Shown: positions 48,751 through 59,061, counted from the first letter of the stretch. The stretch is 64,000 nucleotides of DNA from Gilliamella sp. Choc4-2 (GCF_001690355.1 NZ_LZHG01000014.1:62001-126000); one strand, 5' to 3'. Made by a program: numbers and translations. Notes: a model not told the origin generated them from the sequence alone.

Positions 48751-51585
48751 TTATAACATGTTTTCTTCATTAACTATACCTATAATTGAGCCATAATTAA
48801 TTATATTTTTAACATTAGATTGAATATAGATCGAATTGACTAGACCATGCCAATCATTTTTAAAATTATCAGCTTTTAAACGGATATGCATATCTGATAG
48901 TAATTTTCCTTCATTATATATATCCTTTGCACTAATATTTATCATATTACCCATATTTATATAGCCATAATTAATAAACTCTGTCGCATTAATATTGATA
49001 TTTTCCGATTTTATATTTCCTTCCCAATCGTTTTTAAATTTATCGCTTGTTACAATTATATTATTGTTAGCCAAAATTTCTCCATTATTATATATATTAT
49101 CAGCATTTATATTTAGATCATTTGTAGCAGATATACTTTTATAGTTTTGGAACACTCCACCAATAATATCAATGTATTGCCCAATAACATCACCTTTCCA
49201 ATCATTTTTAAATCGATTACTACTTATTCCTAACGAATTATTTGAGGATAATGTGCCTTGGTTATACACATCATAAGCATTGATATTTAGCTCTTTTACA
49301 GCACTGACTTCTTTATGATTATCAAATTTTCCACCTACTATAGAAATATAATCAGCTTTTATTACACCATTCCAATCATTCTTGAAATTATTACTTTTAA
49401 TCGTAACATCTCTATTAGCTAATAATTGTCCATGATTATTGATATCTTGAAGGTCAATAGTTAGTTTATTAATTGCATTAAATGTACCATAATTTGTTAA
49501 ATTAAAATCCCCCCCCATATCGTATTGAGTTAACCTAATGTTATTAGCCTTTAATTTGCCGTTCCAGTCATTTTTAAAGTTATTACCTTTTATTAATAAA
49601 TTATTTCTTGCCAATATTTCGCCTAAATTATATTGCTCTTTATTGTCTAAATGTACTTCATCAACACCGCTGACTAATCCGTAATTTTCAAATTTATTAG
49701 TTAATAAGTTAACAAGATTAGCTTCTATTTTACCAAACCAATCGTTTAGTAAGTAATTACCAGTCATACGCAAAATCTGAGATACTTTAAGAATGTTTTC
49801 ATTTTTGACTTTATTAGAATCAATATATAATTGTCGGCCTAAAATTTCACCATGACTACCATTAACAAACTCTTCAGCATCAGAAACTTTTATTATTTCA
49901 CCATGTATATTTCCATCGTTGAATAATTTTTCTGTATTAAAAGTCATAAAGTCTTCAGAATAAATCGTTCCTTTTTGTTGGTTAATAATATTTTGACCAT
50001 ATACAGCGATATTAAATTTTGAGAATAACTTACTAAAGTTACTTAAATCATTTGTATGGATCTCTAATTTAGAGCTAGCATTAATCTCACCATAATTCTC
50101 AATAGCTTTTCCTATCAAATTAATATCAATTGAGTCAATAACGCCATACCAATCATTTTTAATTTTGCCACTTGAAATGGTTATTTTTTCTGCTGATAAG
50201 TTACCGTTATTTTCGGTCTCTGACGCAGTAATTTTAACTTCGCCATTTGCTTTGATAACGCCATAATTTTTTCCTACATCACTATTAATAGCAATATTTT
50301 TTGCTGAGATTTCACCATTATGACTATTTGTAAAATCTTTACTATCAGTTGTAATAGTTTTTATTGCAGTCAATTTACCTTGATTTCCTATCCAGCTTCC
50401 TGCTTTTAAATCAAGATTTTCTTGAGCAACAACACTACCTAGGTTTTTAATTTCTTCTTTACTCGTAAAAGTAATATTTTTTTTGCTTATTGCATTACCA
50501 TGGTTTTCAATACCTTTATTACTAATTAACTCCACATCTTGTACTGCATTGATATTGCCTGAATTAATTATTTTACCGTCAGCAGAAATCAAAATTGAAC
50601 CAGCACTTGCTCCTAATCGACCATTATTACGCACTCCTACTCCATCTTCAGTACCAATCATTTTTATTTTACCTGCATACATACCACCTAAAGCTGAAAC
50701 ATCAATACCAAACTCTGGTTGATCTAGATTATTAAATCCGTGTTTCTCGATATTATTAAGTTCAGCATTTACATAACCTCTGCCTGTTACAACAGTTATT
50801 TCTTTATTTGCCCACAAATCAGCGTTAATAGTTACACTACGCGCTATAATATCTGTATAATCTTGTCCAGTATTTTTTAGACCATTACCTGTAATTTCAA
50901 TATGCCCACGATCAACTTGATAACCTTTTAAATTTCCATCCTGTAATATGGGTTTACCTGTGGTTAACGTCGCTCGCTCGGCATTTATAAAGCTACATCC
51001 ATCGCAGGTTATACCTGCTGGATTAGCTATAATTACTTGTGCTTTTTGACCAGCTACTTCGATAGCCCCATTTAATTTACTAATATTCCGCGAGTTAACT
51101 TCATTTAAAATAACTTTGGCACTATTTTTTAATAATGGATTACCAACAGTTAATCCAGCCAACTGAGTCTTTGAACTATTAACAGAGTTATTAAGAATTA
51201 CTCCGTGTTTTGACACATCAAATTGAGTATATTTATTGTGCGATACACCTCGATTATTTGGTGCTGCAATATTGATAATTGTGGTACCATTATTCAGTTG
51301 TCGAATATGAGGTTGTTGATATTGATTTGCATATGAATCGACAACAATATTGTTAGCATAACTTGATTCAACTATACTGATCATCCCTAATGTAGCATAA
51401 GACAGAAAAATCAATGGTTTTAAAGCGCATAATTTTGCTCTTTTAGTCATGTCTTCTTTGATATTATTAGTTTTTGCTTTACAACTATTGCTTGCAATTA
51501 CTTGATGTGATTTAGCAATTTCCGATACAACTATAAATAATCCACGCGCTTTATTAAAAACGATTCGATAAAAACTTTTGTTCAT
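48751..51585 (-). CDS. Short FHA/CdiA-like two-partner-secretion exoprotein
   Basis: A 944-residue protein. Residues 1-25 are an extended signal-peptide region (ESPR: YRIVFNKARG and VVSEIAKS), with the signal core near 58-76. The TPS haemagglutination-activity domain follows (about 78-330), with GTTIINIAAPN, the secretion motif NPAGITCDGC and GRGYVNAEL. The remainder is a beta-helical stem. Its last half carries an NDW-G motif with Trp at 479, 616, 674, 738, 796, 854 and 912, mostly 58 residues apart. CdiA/FhaB proteins usually exceed 2000 residues and end in a toxin domain; this one ends 32 residues into a repeat, with no toxin, and no CdiB/FhaC transporter gene is near. So it is likely a shortened remnant or a partial stem that still may be secreted by a distant partner. 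Confidence 0.82.
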   Translation of the reverse strand: MNKSFYRIVFNKARGLFIVVSEIAKSHQVIASNSCKAKTNNIKEDMTKRAKLCALKPLIFLSYATLGMISIVESSYANNIVVDSYANQYQQPHIRQLNNGTTIINIAAPNNRGVSHNKYTQFDVSKHGVILNNSVNSSKTQLAGLTVGNPLLKNSAKVILNEVNSRNISKLNGAIEVAGQKAQVIIANPAGITCDGCSFINAERATLTTGKPILQDGNLKGYQVDRGHIEITGNGLKNTGQDYTDIIARSVTINADLWANKEITVVTGRGYVNAELNNIEKHGFNNLDQPEFGIDVSALGGMYAGKIKMIGTEDGVGVRNNGRLGASAGSILISADGKIINSGNINAVQDVELISNKGIENHGNAISKKNITFTSKEEIKNLGSVVAQENLDLKAGSWIGNQGKLTAIKTITTDSKDFTNSHNGEISAKNIAINSDVGKNYGVIKANGEVKITASETENNGNLSAEKITISSGKIKNDWYGVIDSIDINLIGKAIENYGEINASSKLEIHTNDLSNFSKLFSKFNIAVYGQNIINQQKGTIYSEDFMTFNTEKLFNDGNIHGEIIKVSDAEEFVNGSHGEILGRQLYIDSNKVKNENILKVSQILRMTGNYLLNDWFGKIEANLVNLLTNKFENYGLVSGVDEVHLDNKEQYNLGEILARNNLLIKGNNFKNDWNGKLKANNIRLTQYDMGGDFNLTNYGTFNAINKLTIDLQDINNHGQLLANRDVTIKSNNFKNDWNGVIKADYISIVGGKFDNHKEVSAVKELNINAYDVYNQGTLSSNNSLGISSNRFKNDWKGDVIGQYIDIIGGVFQNYKSISATNDLNINADNIYNNGEILANNNIIVTSDKFKNDWEGNIKSENININATEFINYGYINMGNMINISAKDIYNEGKLLSDMHIRLKADNFKNDWHGLVNSIYIQSNVKNIINYGSIIGIVNEENML

Positions 51586-52647
51586 AATTTATTTCACCTT
51601 TTATTTCTTTTCACCTAAATTTTCTAAAATAAGAGCATATTCACTTTTATTTTTAAAAAAAACTTATAGTTAATATATATCCACAATTAAACAACAAAGA
51701 TAACAACTAATATTACAAGCTTACCAAATACGCAATATTAGTTCCCTACTACATAAAAAATAACATCTACACTATATAATTCATTTATAGCTAGATAAAA
51801 CTAGTCACAATTTTTAATGTTTTACTACAAGTTATTACTCTCAATTAAAGCAATCTTGCCATTCACTTATTGAAAATCTATCTAAACTATTAAGAAAACT
51901 ATATTTTAAGTGTGATGAATTCAGTTTTAAAAATTCAATTATTTCCAAATCACTATTTAATAAAAAATTTAATTATTAATATGTTATTAAATATAATTAA
52001 TAACATAGTTATCTTTTATTGTGCGTATCATAATTTCTCACTGAAATCTACTATGTCAATACATCTAAAAATATCAAAAACTCATATATGTCATTTACTA
52101 CAACTCGCTCATTCAATGAGCTTCTTATACTTTTAATTTTTGTAATTAATAGTAAAGAAATTTAACACGATTTAGATAATCCAACCTTGATATGATAATC
52201 ATTAAAATAATATTTGGTCAAAGGTTTTATTTATAATTTTTTATTTTTATCACACTATTCATTTAATAATGGTTTACTTAATTTTCCACACACAGTAGTA
52301 TCCAATTTATTAATCATGCAAAGGAATATCTGCAAACATGTAGTAATAATCAACAGGTCGGTAGCCTTTTATACCTATTGTCCAACGGATTAACGTTTCC
52401 CTAATAAATACTCGGCATTACTATTTGGTATTTCTTCTATCATCTACCTCATATATAACTTCATTTTTTCTAAGGCATTTGCTATTATTTTTATATTCTC
52501 GGTTAAGTTTATATTAATTTTATTATCTATTTAACTTTATAAAAATATTAAAGAATTAAAAAATTTTCTAATCAGATAGAAATGTAATAAGATCTATTAA
52601 TTGGCAATACAGCAATAAAAAATTTAAGTAAATAGTAGGCAAATATT
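51586..52647. other. Gene-less 1.06-kb A+T-rich stretch
   Basis: No intact gene recognised. The first part should hold the exoprotein promoter (minus strand). Near 52181-52207 there is a promoter-like TTGATA with a Fur-like palindrome, without a gene behind it. On the minus strand about 52310-52400 reads LIRWTIGIKGYRPVDYYYMF between stops, possibly a coding remnant of unknown family. A 74-codon open frame at 51912-52136 has the composition of random A+T-rich DNA and is not called. Confidence 0.45.
52193..52207 (+). promoter_or_regulatory. Fur-box-like palindrome without an adjacent gene
   Basis: TGATAATCATTAAAA matches the 7-1-7 Fur core TGATAATNATTATCA at 13 of 15 positions, counting the free centre. 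TTGATA (52188-52193) with TAATAT 15 bases later would make a promoter reading to the right, but the next gene (pabA) begins 440 bp away. It may have belonged to a lost iron-regulated gene. Confidence 0.35.
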
Positions 52648-53223
52648 TTGATCTTATTAATTGATAACTATGACTCCTTTACGTTTAATATTTACGATTA
52701 TCTTTGTCGAGCAGGTGTTAAGGTTGCTGTTATCAAAAATAATGAAATGACGATTGAACAGTTAAAAAAGTTAACTTTTTCTAAAATTGTTATTTCACCT
52801 GGTCCTGGAACACCCAATGATGCTGGTATATCACTTTCAGTGGTTGAAACGTTTGCTCACTGTTGTCCTATTCTTGGAATTTGCTTAGGGCACCAAGCTA
52901 TCGCACAACATTTTGGCTATTCGATAACTAAAGCCCCCTCTCCCATGCATGGCAAAATCGATGAAATCACTCATGATAGGCAAGGCTTATTTTTAGGACT
53001 TAAAAACCCTCTTTCTGTAGTACGTTATCACTCTTTAATTGCTTACAATAAGCTTTTGCAAAAAAATTCACCACTAATCGTCACTGCACGTAACAAACAA
53101 GGACTAATCATGGGTCTACGTCATAAAACACTACCAATTGAATCAGTTCAATTTCACCCAGAAGCCATAAAAACCGAATCAGGATTGCAAATGATGTATA
53201 ACTTTGTTCATAAGTGCTATTAA
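52648..53223 (+). CDS. pabA: Aminodeoxychorismate synthase glutamine amidotransferase PabA
   Basis: A 191-residue class-I glutamine amidotransferase (187 in E. coli). It opens with LLIDNYDSFTFNIYDYL; the catalytic cysteine is in LGICLGHQAIAQ and the His/Glu pair in QFHPEAI. It supplies ammonia to PabB for 4-aminobenzoate and folate synthesis; TrpG is a possible alternative, but the neighbour is PabB-like. The start is a TTG at 52648, chosen because it gives exactly the family's N terminus and has TAGG about seven bases before it; no ATG fits. One base separates its stop from the next ATG. Confidence 0.9.
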   Translation: MILLIDNYDSFTFNIYDYLCRAGVKVAVIKNNEMTIEQLKKLTFSKIVISPGPGTPNDAGISLSVVETFAHCCPILGICLGHQAIAQHFGYSITKAPSPMHGKIDEITHDRQGLFLGLKNPLSVVRYHSLIAYNKLLQKNSPLIVTARNKQGLIMGLRHKTLPIESVQFHPEAIKTESGLQMMYNFVHKCY

Positions 53224-53224
53224 T

Positions 53225-54973
53225 ATGAAAATCTATATTGATTTTGAAGGTCAGCATAAATGCTTTTGTGATCCAATAAAAATTTTAAAAGCAGATGATT
53301 ATACAACTGTAAAACAACAATTAGATGAGATAGAAAAGTTTACTCAGCAAGGTTATTATGCGGTGGGCTATCTTACCTATGAATGTGCAATGGGGTTCAA
53401 TAAATCAAACAGAACTAAATTTATTCATAATTCAACCAATAATGGGCTACCATTACTTTTATTTGGTATATACCAAAATTTTTCAATTACTGAATCAACA
53501 ATAATAAACGATTATGATCCTTTTAAATTTGATTTAAAATGTGATACATCAATTGAAGAATATCATAAAAAAATTGACTTCATTCGTTCACAAATAGAGT
53601 TGGGTAACACCTACCAAACTAATTATACGATTCAATTCAGTACAGCCTTTAATGCAACCCCGCTTGATTACTACCATTTTTTACAAAAAAATAATCAAGC
53701 ACATTATTGTGCATACCTTGAATTTGAGGATTTCCATATCTTATCCATTTCACCAGAGCTATTTTTTAAATTAAATAATAAAACTATAATAACAAAACCA
53801 ATGAAAGGCACAACTGCCCGTGGTATGAATAATCAACAAGATGAGCAACAATTAGTCCACTTATTATCTGAGAAAAACCAAGCCGAAAATATGATGATTG
53901 TTGATTTATTGCGTAATGATTTAAGCAAAATTTCACTCCCTGGCTCTGTTGAAGTGCCTAATTTATTTTCTATTGAAAAATATCCTACCGTTTGGCAATT
54001 AACTTCGACAATTCAAGGTAAATTGAAAGAAAACACAAGTTTATATCAAATTTTTCAAGCTTTATTCCCTTGTGGTTCAATAACTGGAGCCCCAAAAACA
54101 AGCACAATGAAAATTATTACACAAATTGAAAATTCACCAAGAGGAGTTTACTGCGGAACCATTGGTTATATTGAACCATATATGAAAAAAGCGATATTTA
54201 ATATCCCAATTCGAACACTAACCATTCATAATCAACAAATGCATTATGGTGTTGGTGGCGGAATTACATGGGATTCAACAGCCCAAGATGAATACAATGA
54301 AATTTTGGCAAAATTAGCAATATTAAATCGTATAGCTTCAATACCAGAAAATATAATTGAATCAGTATTACTTGAAGAAGGAGAACTGTTTTTACTAGAT
54401 GAACATTTAGCAAGACTCGCAGAATCTACTTACTATTTTGATTTTAAGTGTGATATTAATGTAATCAAACTAACACTTATAAATTTAACCAACTCCTTAT
54501 CTAAAAACAGTTATAAAATTAGGGTGTTACTTAAAAAAAACGGACAATTTAGTATCGACAGTGACCTTATAAATAAACCTATTAGTATTAATAAGATTGC
54601 CTTAGCACCACATTGTGTTGATAATAATAATGTTTATTTATATCATAAGACATCTAACCGTCACCATTTTCCTAAGTTAACTGTTGGCAAAGAATTTATT
54701 AATTTCAATCAACACGATGAAATAACTGAATTTGTCAATGGTAATATCGCATTACTAATTAATAATCAATGGGTGACACCTAAAACATCATCCGGTTTAC
54801 TCGTAGGCACAATGCGACAATTTTATTTGGAAAAACATCAATTGCTGGTAGAAAAAACCGTTTTAAAAGATGAGCTTTTATTCGCTGAAAAAATCGCTTT
54901 TATAAACAGTATTCGCAAATGGGTAACTATCGATGATAATGTATTTAATCAATTTAAAAATCAATTAACATAA
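53225..54973 (+). CDS. pabBC: Fused aminodeoxychorismate synthase PabB / 4-amino-4-deoxychorismate lyase PabC
   Basis: A 582-residue two-domain protein. Residues 1-340 are a chorismate-binding PabB: NTYQTNYTIQF, KPMKGTTARG with the catalytic Lys194, ENMMIVDLLRNDL, and CGSITGAPK. Residues from about 350 are a class-IV PLP lyase like PabC: EEGELFLLDEHLARL, then YHKTSNR with the likely PLP lysine Lys475, and EFVNGNIALL near the end. The fusion would carry chorismate to 4-aminobenzoate with PabA. Separate genes are usual in enterics. The ATG at 53225 (one base after pabA) is preferred to one at 53204 inside pabA. Confidence 0.92.
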   Translation: MKIYIDFEGQHKCFCDPIKILKADDYTTVKQQLDEIEKFTQQGYYAVGYLTYECAMGFNKSNRTKFIHNSTNNGLPLLLFGIYQNFSITESTIINDYDPFKFDLKCDTSIEEYHKKIDFIRSQIELGNTYQTNYTIQFSTAFNATPLDYYHFLQKNNQAHYCAYLEFEDFHILSISPELFFKLNNKTIITKPMKGTTARGMNNQQDEQQLVHLLSEKNQAENMMIVDLLRNDLSKISLPGSVEVPNLFSIEKYPTVWQLTSTIQGKLKENTSLYQIFQALFPCGSITGAPKTSTMKIITQIENSPRGVYCGTIGYIEPYMKKAIFNIPIRTLTIHNQQMHYGVGGGITWDSTAQDEYNEILAKLAILNRIASIPENIIESVLLEEGELFLLDEHLARLAESTYYFDFKCDINVIKLTLINLTNSLSKNSYKIRVLLKKNGQFSIDSDLINKPISINKIALAPHCVDNNNVYLYHKTSNRHHFPKLTVGKEFINFNQHDEITEFVNGNIALLINNQWVTPKTSSGLLVGTMRQFYLEKHQLLVEKTVLKDELLFAEKIAFINSIRKWVTIDDNVFNQFKNQLT

Positions 54974-55042
54974 TTTAATAATTAATATTAAAACCTCCGT
55001 ATTGATTATGACTGAAAAATTTTGTTTTATTAATATTTTTTA

Positions 55043-55627
55043 TTAGTGCTTTATTAAATTTGCAAAATCTAATTCTTCATCCTGCCAACCTTTTGATAAC
55101 GCTTTGACTAAAGCATCATAACCGTTATTGGTTAAAGGAATATAATGTTCAAATGATTTAGCCCAAATATTATTATGACTATCTATGACTACCCAGCGCC
55201 CTTTTATAACCGCATCACCAGTATAACTTCCATGAAAACCATCAATAAATAATTTAACTGTTAACGTGGGCGTAGTGATTGATTTACTTGAAATTAGGTA
55301 ATTAGGCAAAAATACTGTCAAATCTTGCTCCAGACGCCCACTTAGCTGTTGTGATAATGAAGATGCCCATAAATTTTGTGTTGCAGTAACATACTTAATA
55401 TTTTCAGTTTGTAAAACAATACCTGGTTTATTCAAAAAGCTAGCAACATTAACTGATTCAATCCAAATAAAACGATTAGCTGTTTTTAGTGTGTTAGAAG
55501 GTTGCTTATTCACATCACTAGTTAATTGAAAATAGCTTTTATCTACTCCTCCTGAAGAACAACCCACTAAAGTTATTAATGATGTAACAGTTACTATCAC
55601 CAAAAATCTTCTCATAATTTTATTCAT
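55043..55627 (-). CDS. pqiC: Outer-membrane lipoprotein PqiC
   Basis: A 194-residue lipoprotein (187 in E. coli). Lipobox LVGC makes Cys23 the acylated residue; Ser follows, which fits outer-membrane sorting. The ABC-type auxiliary lipoprotein fold shows in SYFQLTSD, RFIWIESVNVASFLNKPGIV and LSGRLEQDL. It anchors the PqiB tunnel at the outer membrane. The ATG overlaps the pqiB stop by one base. Confidence 0.9.
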   Translation of the reverse strand: MNKIMRRFLVIVTVTSLITLVGCSSGGVDKSYFQLTSDVNKQPSNTLKTANRFIWIESVNVASFLNKPGIVLQTENIKYVTATQNLWASSLSQQLSGRLEQDLTVFLPNYLISSKSITTPTLTVKLFIDGFHGSYTGDAVIKGRWVVIDSHNNIWAKSFEHYIPLTNNGYDALVKALSKGWQDEELDFANLIKH

Positions 55628-57264
55628 TATTTTCTACCTTTTGCTTTTGGTTGTTCATCTTGTTTAGTTGGTGCTGAAAATATAAGTGCATTACTCTTAT
55701 CATTAAGTGTATTAAGTAATGGAGTAAGTTCATCCATCATTTGTTGTAATTTTTGTAGATTTTCTTTTATTTGATTATTCATATCTGATCCAGGTTGCAA
55801 CTCTCGTAAAGTATCACTTAATGATCGTAATGTTTTTTGCATATCTTTTGGTATATTTTGCATCTCTTTACTAGACATAATCTGATTTAATGAGTTCATC
55901 AAGTGCTCAGTTGAAGCCAAAGATCGATTAAGTTGATTCATTGTTTTATTTAATGGTAAATTATTGAAATTGTCCAACACTTGTAATATTTTTGATTGTA
56001 TCTGAGCGATACCTGCTGATGTTGTATCAATAGTATCATAACCAAACTGCCTTGATGTTTTTACATTATATTGATCTTTTAAATCAGGGTAAAAATCGAG
56101 ATCAATATAAAGAGCTCCTGTGAACAAATTTGATGTTTTTAATGAAGCTCTTAAACCTTTTTCTTGTTCTTTCATTATCAATGTTGAAATATCGATTTTT
56201 TCATCAACCAATTCTGTTAGCCGTTCAGGTTCAATTTTAATTAATACAGGAACTTTTTGATTTAATATTGATGATTCTTTTAACATTTCATCTGTATAAA
56301 ATGGCACTTTACTTACTGTACCTAGCCTTATACCATGATATTCAACAGGGGCACCTACATTTAATCCAGATATTGAGTCTGAAAGCATAATAAGAAACTC
56401 TTTATAATCCGTATACTGTGATTCTTGTATCGATTTCTTATCATCATATAATGTATATATGGCATACTGTTTTGCTGGCGCACCTAACTTAGAGCCATCT
56501 GGCAAATCAAAACTAATACCACCTGACATTAAAACATCTAAAGAAGGGACATTTAATCTTGCACCAGCTGAAGATAAAGTTAAATTTACGCCACCTTCTT
56601 TCCAAAAGCGAACATTTTGTGTCACTAATGCATCGTAAGGTTGAGTTATAAAAATTTGGTATTTCATTTTACGCGCATCCACATCAAATACTGAAGTCTC
56701 AACGTTACCTACCCTATACCCACGAAACATAACAGATGCACCTCTTGGGATCACACCAGTTTGATCGCTTTCTAAATTCAGCCGAATCCCTTTTATACTT
56801 GGATCTGACAATGGTGGGTTATCCGATAGAATGAAAGGGATATTTTTAAAATTATGTGTATCGTTTCCTGCTGCTAACTCAATATAGACCCCAGATAAAA
56901 TAGTACCTAATCCTGTCACTCCATCTCGACCAATTTCAGGTTTTACCACCCAGAAAATAGAATCATTTTTCAATAATGGTTCCATATCATTATAAATACG
57001 GCCTTTAATTACCACTTGTTTATAATCTTTTGATAATGTGACTTCATCGACAATACCGACATCAACACTTCGATTTTTAATGACCGTTTTTCCTGCGATA
57101 ATACCATTTGCATCTTTAGCAAGTAAGATAAATGAAGTGCCTCTATCAGCAAAATGGGAATAAATTATCCAAAGCCCAACAATTGCAGTCACAATCGGAA
57201 TAATCCAGATTGCTGAAATAGCTCTTATTTTAATTATTCTTGCGAATTTATGTGAATTTGTCAT
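55627..57264 (-). CDS. pqiB: MCE-domain tunnel protein PqiB
   Basis: A 545-residue protein (546 in E. coli): one N-terminal helix (about 15-35), three MCE domains (about 40-400; VPRGASVMFRGYRVGNV-like and VGAPVEYHGIRLGTV mark two of them), and a C-terminal coiled coil (about 430-530) that builds the needle across the periplasm. It carries lipids between membranes together with PqiA and PqiC. Confidence 0.95.
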   Translation of the reverse strand: MTNSHKFARIIKIRAISAIWIIPIVTAIVGLWIIYSHFADRGTSFILLAKDANGIIAGKTVIKNRSVDVGIVDEVTLSKDYKQVVIKGRIYNDMEPLLKNDSIFWVVKPEIGRDGVTGLGTILSGVYIELAAGNDTHNFKNIPFILSDNPPLSDPSIKGIRLNLESDQTGVIPRGASVMFRGYRVGNVETSVFDVDARKMKYQIFITQPYDALVTQNVRFWKEGGVNLTLSSAGARLNVPSLDVLMSGGISFDLPDGSKLGAPAKQYAIYTLYDDKKSIQESQYTDYKEFLIMLSDSISGLNVGAPVEYHGIRLGTVSKVPFYTDEMLKESSILNQKVPVLIKIEPERLTELVDEKIDISTLIMKEQEKGLRASLKTSNLFTGALYIDLDFYPDLKDQYNVKTSRQFGYDTIDTTSAGIAQIQSKILQVLDNFNNLPLNKTMNQLNRSLASTEHLMNSLNQIMSSKEMQNIPKDMQKTLRSLSDTLRELQPGSDMNNQIKENLQKLQQMMDELTPLLNTLNDKSNALIFSAPTKQDEQPKAKGRK

Positions 57265-57279
57265 ATTATTCCTATAACA

Positions 57280-58530
57280 TTAATTTCTAATTGGTCTACG
57301 ATCCCATATTAATCGAGGATCAAATTTTTGAGATGCAATCATAGTAATAATGACTACTGTTGCAAAAAATGTCACGCCAATATCAGGATAAACTCCCATC
57401 ATTTGCTGATTTCTAATTAAAGAACAAATCACAGAAACCACAAATATATCAATCATTGACCACTTGCCAATAAATTCGACTACACTATATAACTTTTTCA
57501 TTTTTAGACAGTTACTTTTATTTTTCCATTTTACAGTCAAAGCAAAATAGCAAAGCCAACTTAATGAAATGATTTTTAAAATCGGAATTATTACACTAGC
57601 AGTAAATATAACCAGTGCCACAGGTATATCACCAACTTGCCACATATAAATCACCCCATCCATAATCGTTGAACTTGATGATGAACCAAAGACAACGGTA
57701 ACCATAATCCCATATAAATTAGAAGGAATATAAATAATCAATGAAGTTGCCAATAAAGCAATTGTCCATTGTATTTTATTACGATTCCTAATTTTACTTT
57801 TTTGCTTACACCTAGGACATTTTACATAATAAACAGGTAAAATAGCTTGACAACATCCGCAAAGTTTTAAATTCTGGCTAATTCCCGTTTTACCAGTTTT
57901 TAACACACCATCTGTAAAATTATTGCGATGAACTTCTTGCCAAATTGCTTCCGGTGAAAAAATAACTATCGATTTTATATAAAAAAATACAAACAAACAA
58001 AATGCCCAAAAAGTACTAGTTATCCCGATATCGCCATAACTCATTAATTTAACAAAACTGACTAAAATACCAGTAAGAAAAATTTCAGGCATACACCAGT
58101 ATTGGAGCTTTTTATAAACAATAAGAAGATCTCTTTTACGGTACTTAGATAATTTTATTTTAGAACATAGCAAAGCAATAATTGATAAATTAACAATAGG
58201 AAAAAGTAATACAAAAAGAATAAAAAGCGCTGAAATATAGCTATATTTATCAAAAAATAAGATATCAGGAATATCTAAAATACTCACGCCATTAAAATTT
58301 CCAACAAGCCTAATGTCAATAAAAACAAAATTACAAGCGATTATAATCATTGTTAATGAACAAATGGCATATATAATTGCTTTAAACTTCATATTAGCCT
58401 CATTTTTAGCTAATGTCGTATTACAACGAGGACAAACAGCTTTATGTTCTAAAATAACGCCCGAAACTTCTACAACTAAATCGCAGTGGGAGCACAAAAC
58501 ATAATCGTAATGTTGTTTATCAAGTATCAT
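57280..58530 (-). CDS. pqiA: Inner-membrane protein PqiA
   Basis: A 416-residue protein (417 in E. coli) made of two similar halves, each with a zinc-ribbon followed by four membrane helices. The zinc ligands are CSHC with CPRC (first half) and CGCC with CPRC (second half). It is the inner-membrane partner of PqiB. The gene precedes pqiB by 15 bp. Pqi genes respond to superoxide in E. coli; no SoxS site was identified here. Confidence 0.95.
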   Translation of the reverse strand: MILDKQHYDYVLCSHCDLVVEVSGVILEHKAVCPRCNTTLAKNEANMKFKAIIYAICSLTMIIIACNFVFIDIRLVGNFNGVSILDIPDILFFDKYSYISALFILFVLLFPIVNLSIIALLCSKIKLSKYRKRDLLIVYKKLQYWCMPEIFLTGILVSFVKLMSYGDIGITSTFWAFCLFVFFYIKSIVIFSPEAIWQEVHRNNFTDGVLKTGKTGISQNLKLCGCCQAILPVYYVKCPRCKQKSKIRNRNKIQWTIALLATSLIIYIPSNLYGIMVTVVFGSSSSSTIMDGVIYMWQVGDIPVALVIFTASVIIPILKIISLSWLCYFALTVKWKNKSNCLKMKKLYSVVEFIGKWSMIDIFVVSVICSLIRNQQMMGVYPDIGVTFFATVVIITMIASQKFDPRLIWDRRPIRN

Positions 58531-58997
58531 TATTTTCCTTTATTTGAACCTTACATTAATATGTAAAGATAGTTAAGATTAGCATAGCATTTAAGTTCGA
58601 TTCTTTAAACATTTTTGCTAAAATACTTACGTGTAAAACTCTATTAATACGCTTACTATAAAATGGAAATTTGTTTGTCATAAGAACCAATGATATTTTT
58701 TAGAAAATAACCAACAGAATTAAACTATAGAATTTGATTTAATAAAAATTTTACTAAATTTAAACAAAAAAATAATCTCTAATCAAAATATTATTTAGAC
58801 TATATAACAATTTACCTCTGCCTTTTTTGAACATTTTAATAATGAATTAAAAAGATTAATAATTATTCACCTTCATACTTGAATATAACGATTTCAACAC
58901 CATTTTTTAAATTCAAACATAATTATTAATATGCATTATTATAAGTATTCTTAATTATTTGCTTAGCTAATTTGGTATTTATTTAAAATAAAAAAAC
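58531..58997. other. Gene-less stretch between pqiA and recA
   Basis: About 470 bp of A+T-rich DNA between divergent genes. Nothing recognised other than the space for the pqiA promoter. No coding fragments or hairpins stand out. Confidence 0.5.
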
Positions 58998-59025
58998 TTG
59001 ATACTGTATAACAATACAGTATAAT
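58998..59025 (+). promoter_or_regulatory. recA promoter with LexA (SOS) box
   Basis: TTGATA (58998-59003) and a perfect TATAAT (59020-59025) are 16 bases apart. The spacer and box ends form the 20-base LexA site tactgtataacaatacagta (59002-59021), with both CTGT and ACAG half-sites intact in the canonical N8 spacing. LexA binding would shut the promoter; DNA damage would open it. Confidence 0.93.
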
Positions 59026-59061
59026 GTAGAACCATATCCTTATACATTGGAATTTTATTAT

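Noticed and set aside
48854-50200. DNA-level tandem repeat or CRISPR array in the exoprotein gene
   Set aside because: The repeats are protein-level (NDW-G every 58 residues); nucleotide copies have diverged and there are no uniform spacers.
51912-52136. 74-codon open frame in the gap before pabA
   Set aside because: Low-complexity composition, no ribosome-binding site, no family resemblance.
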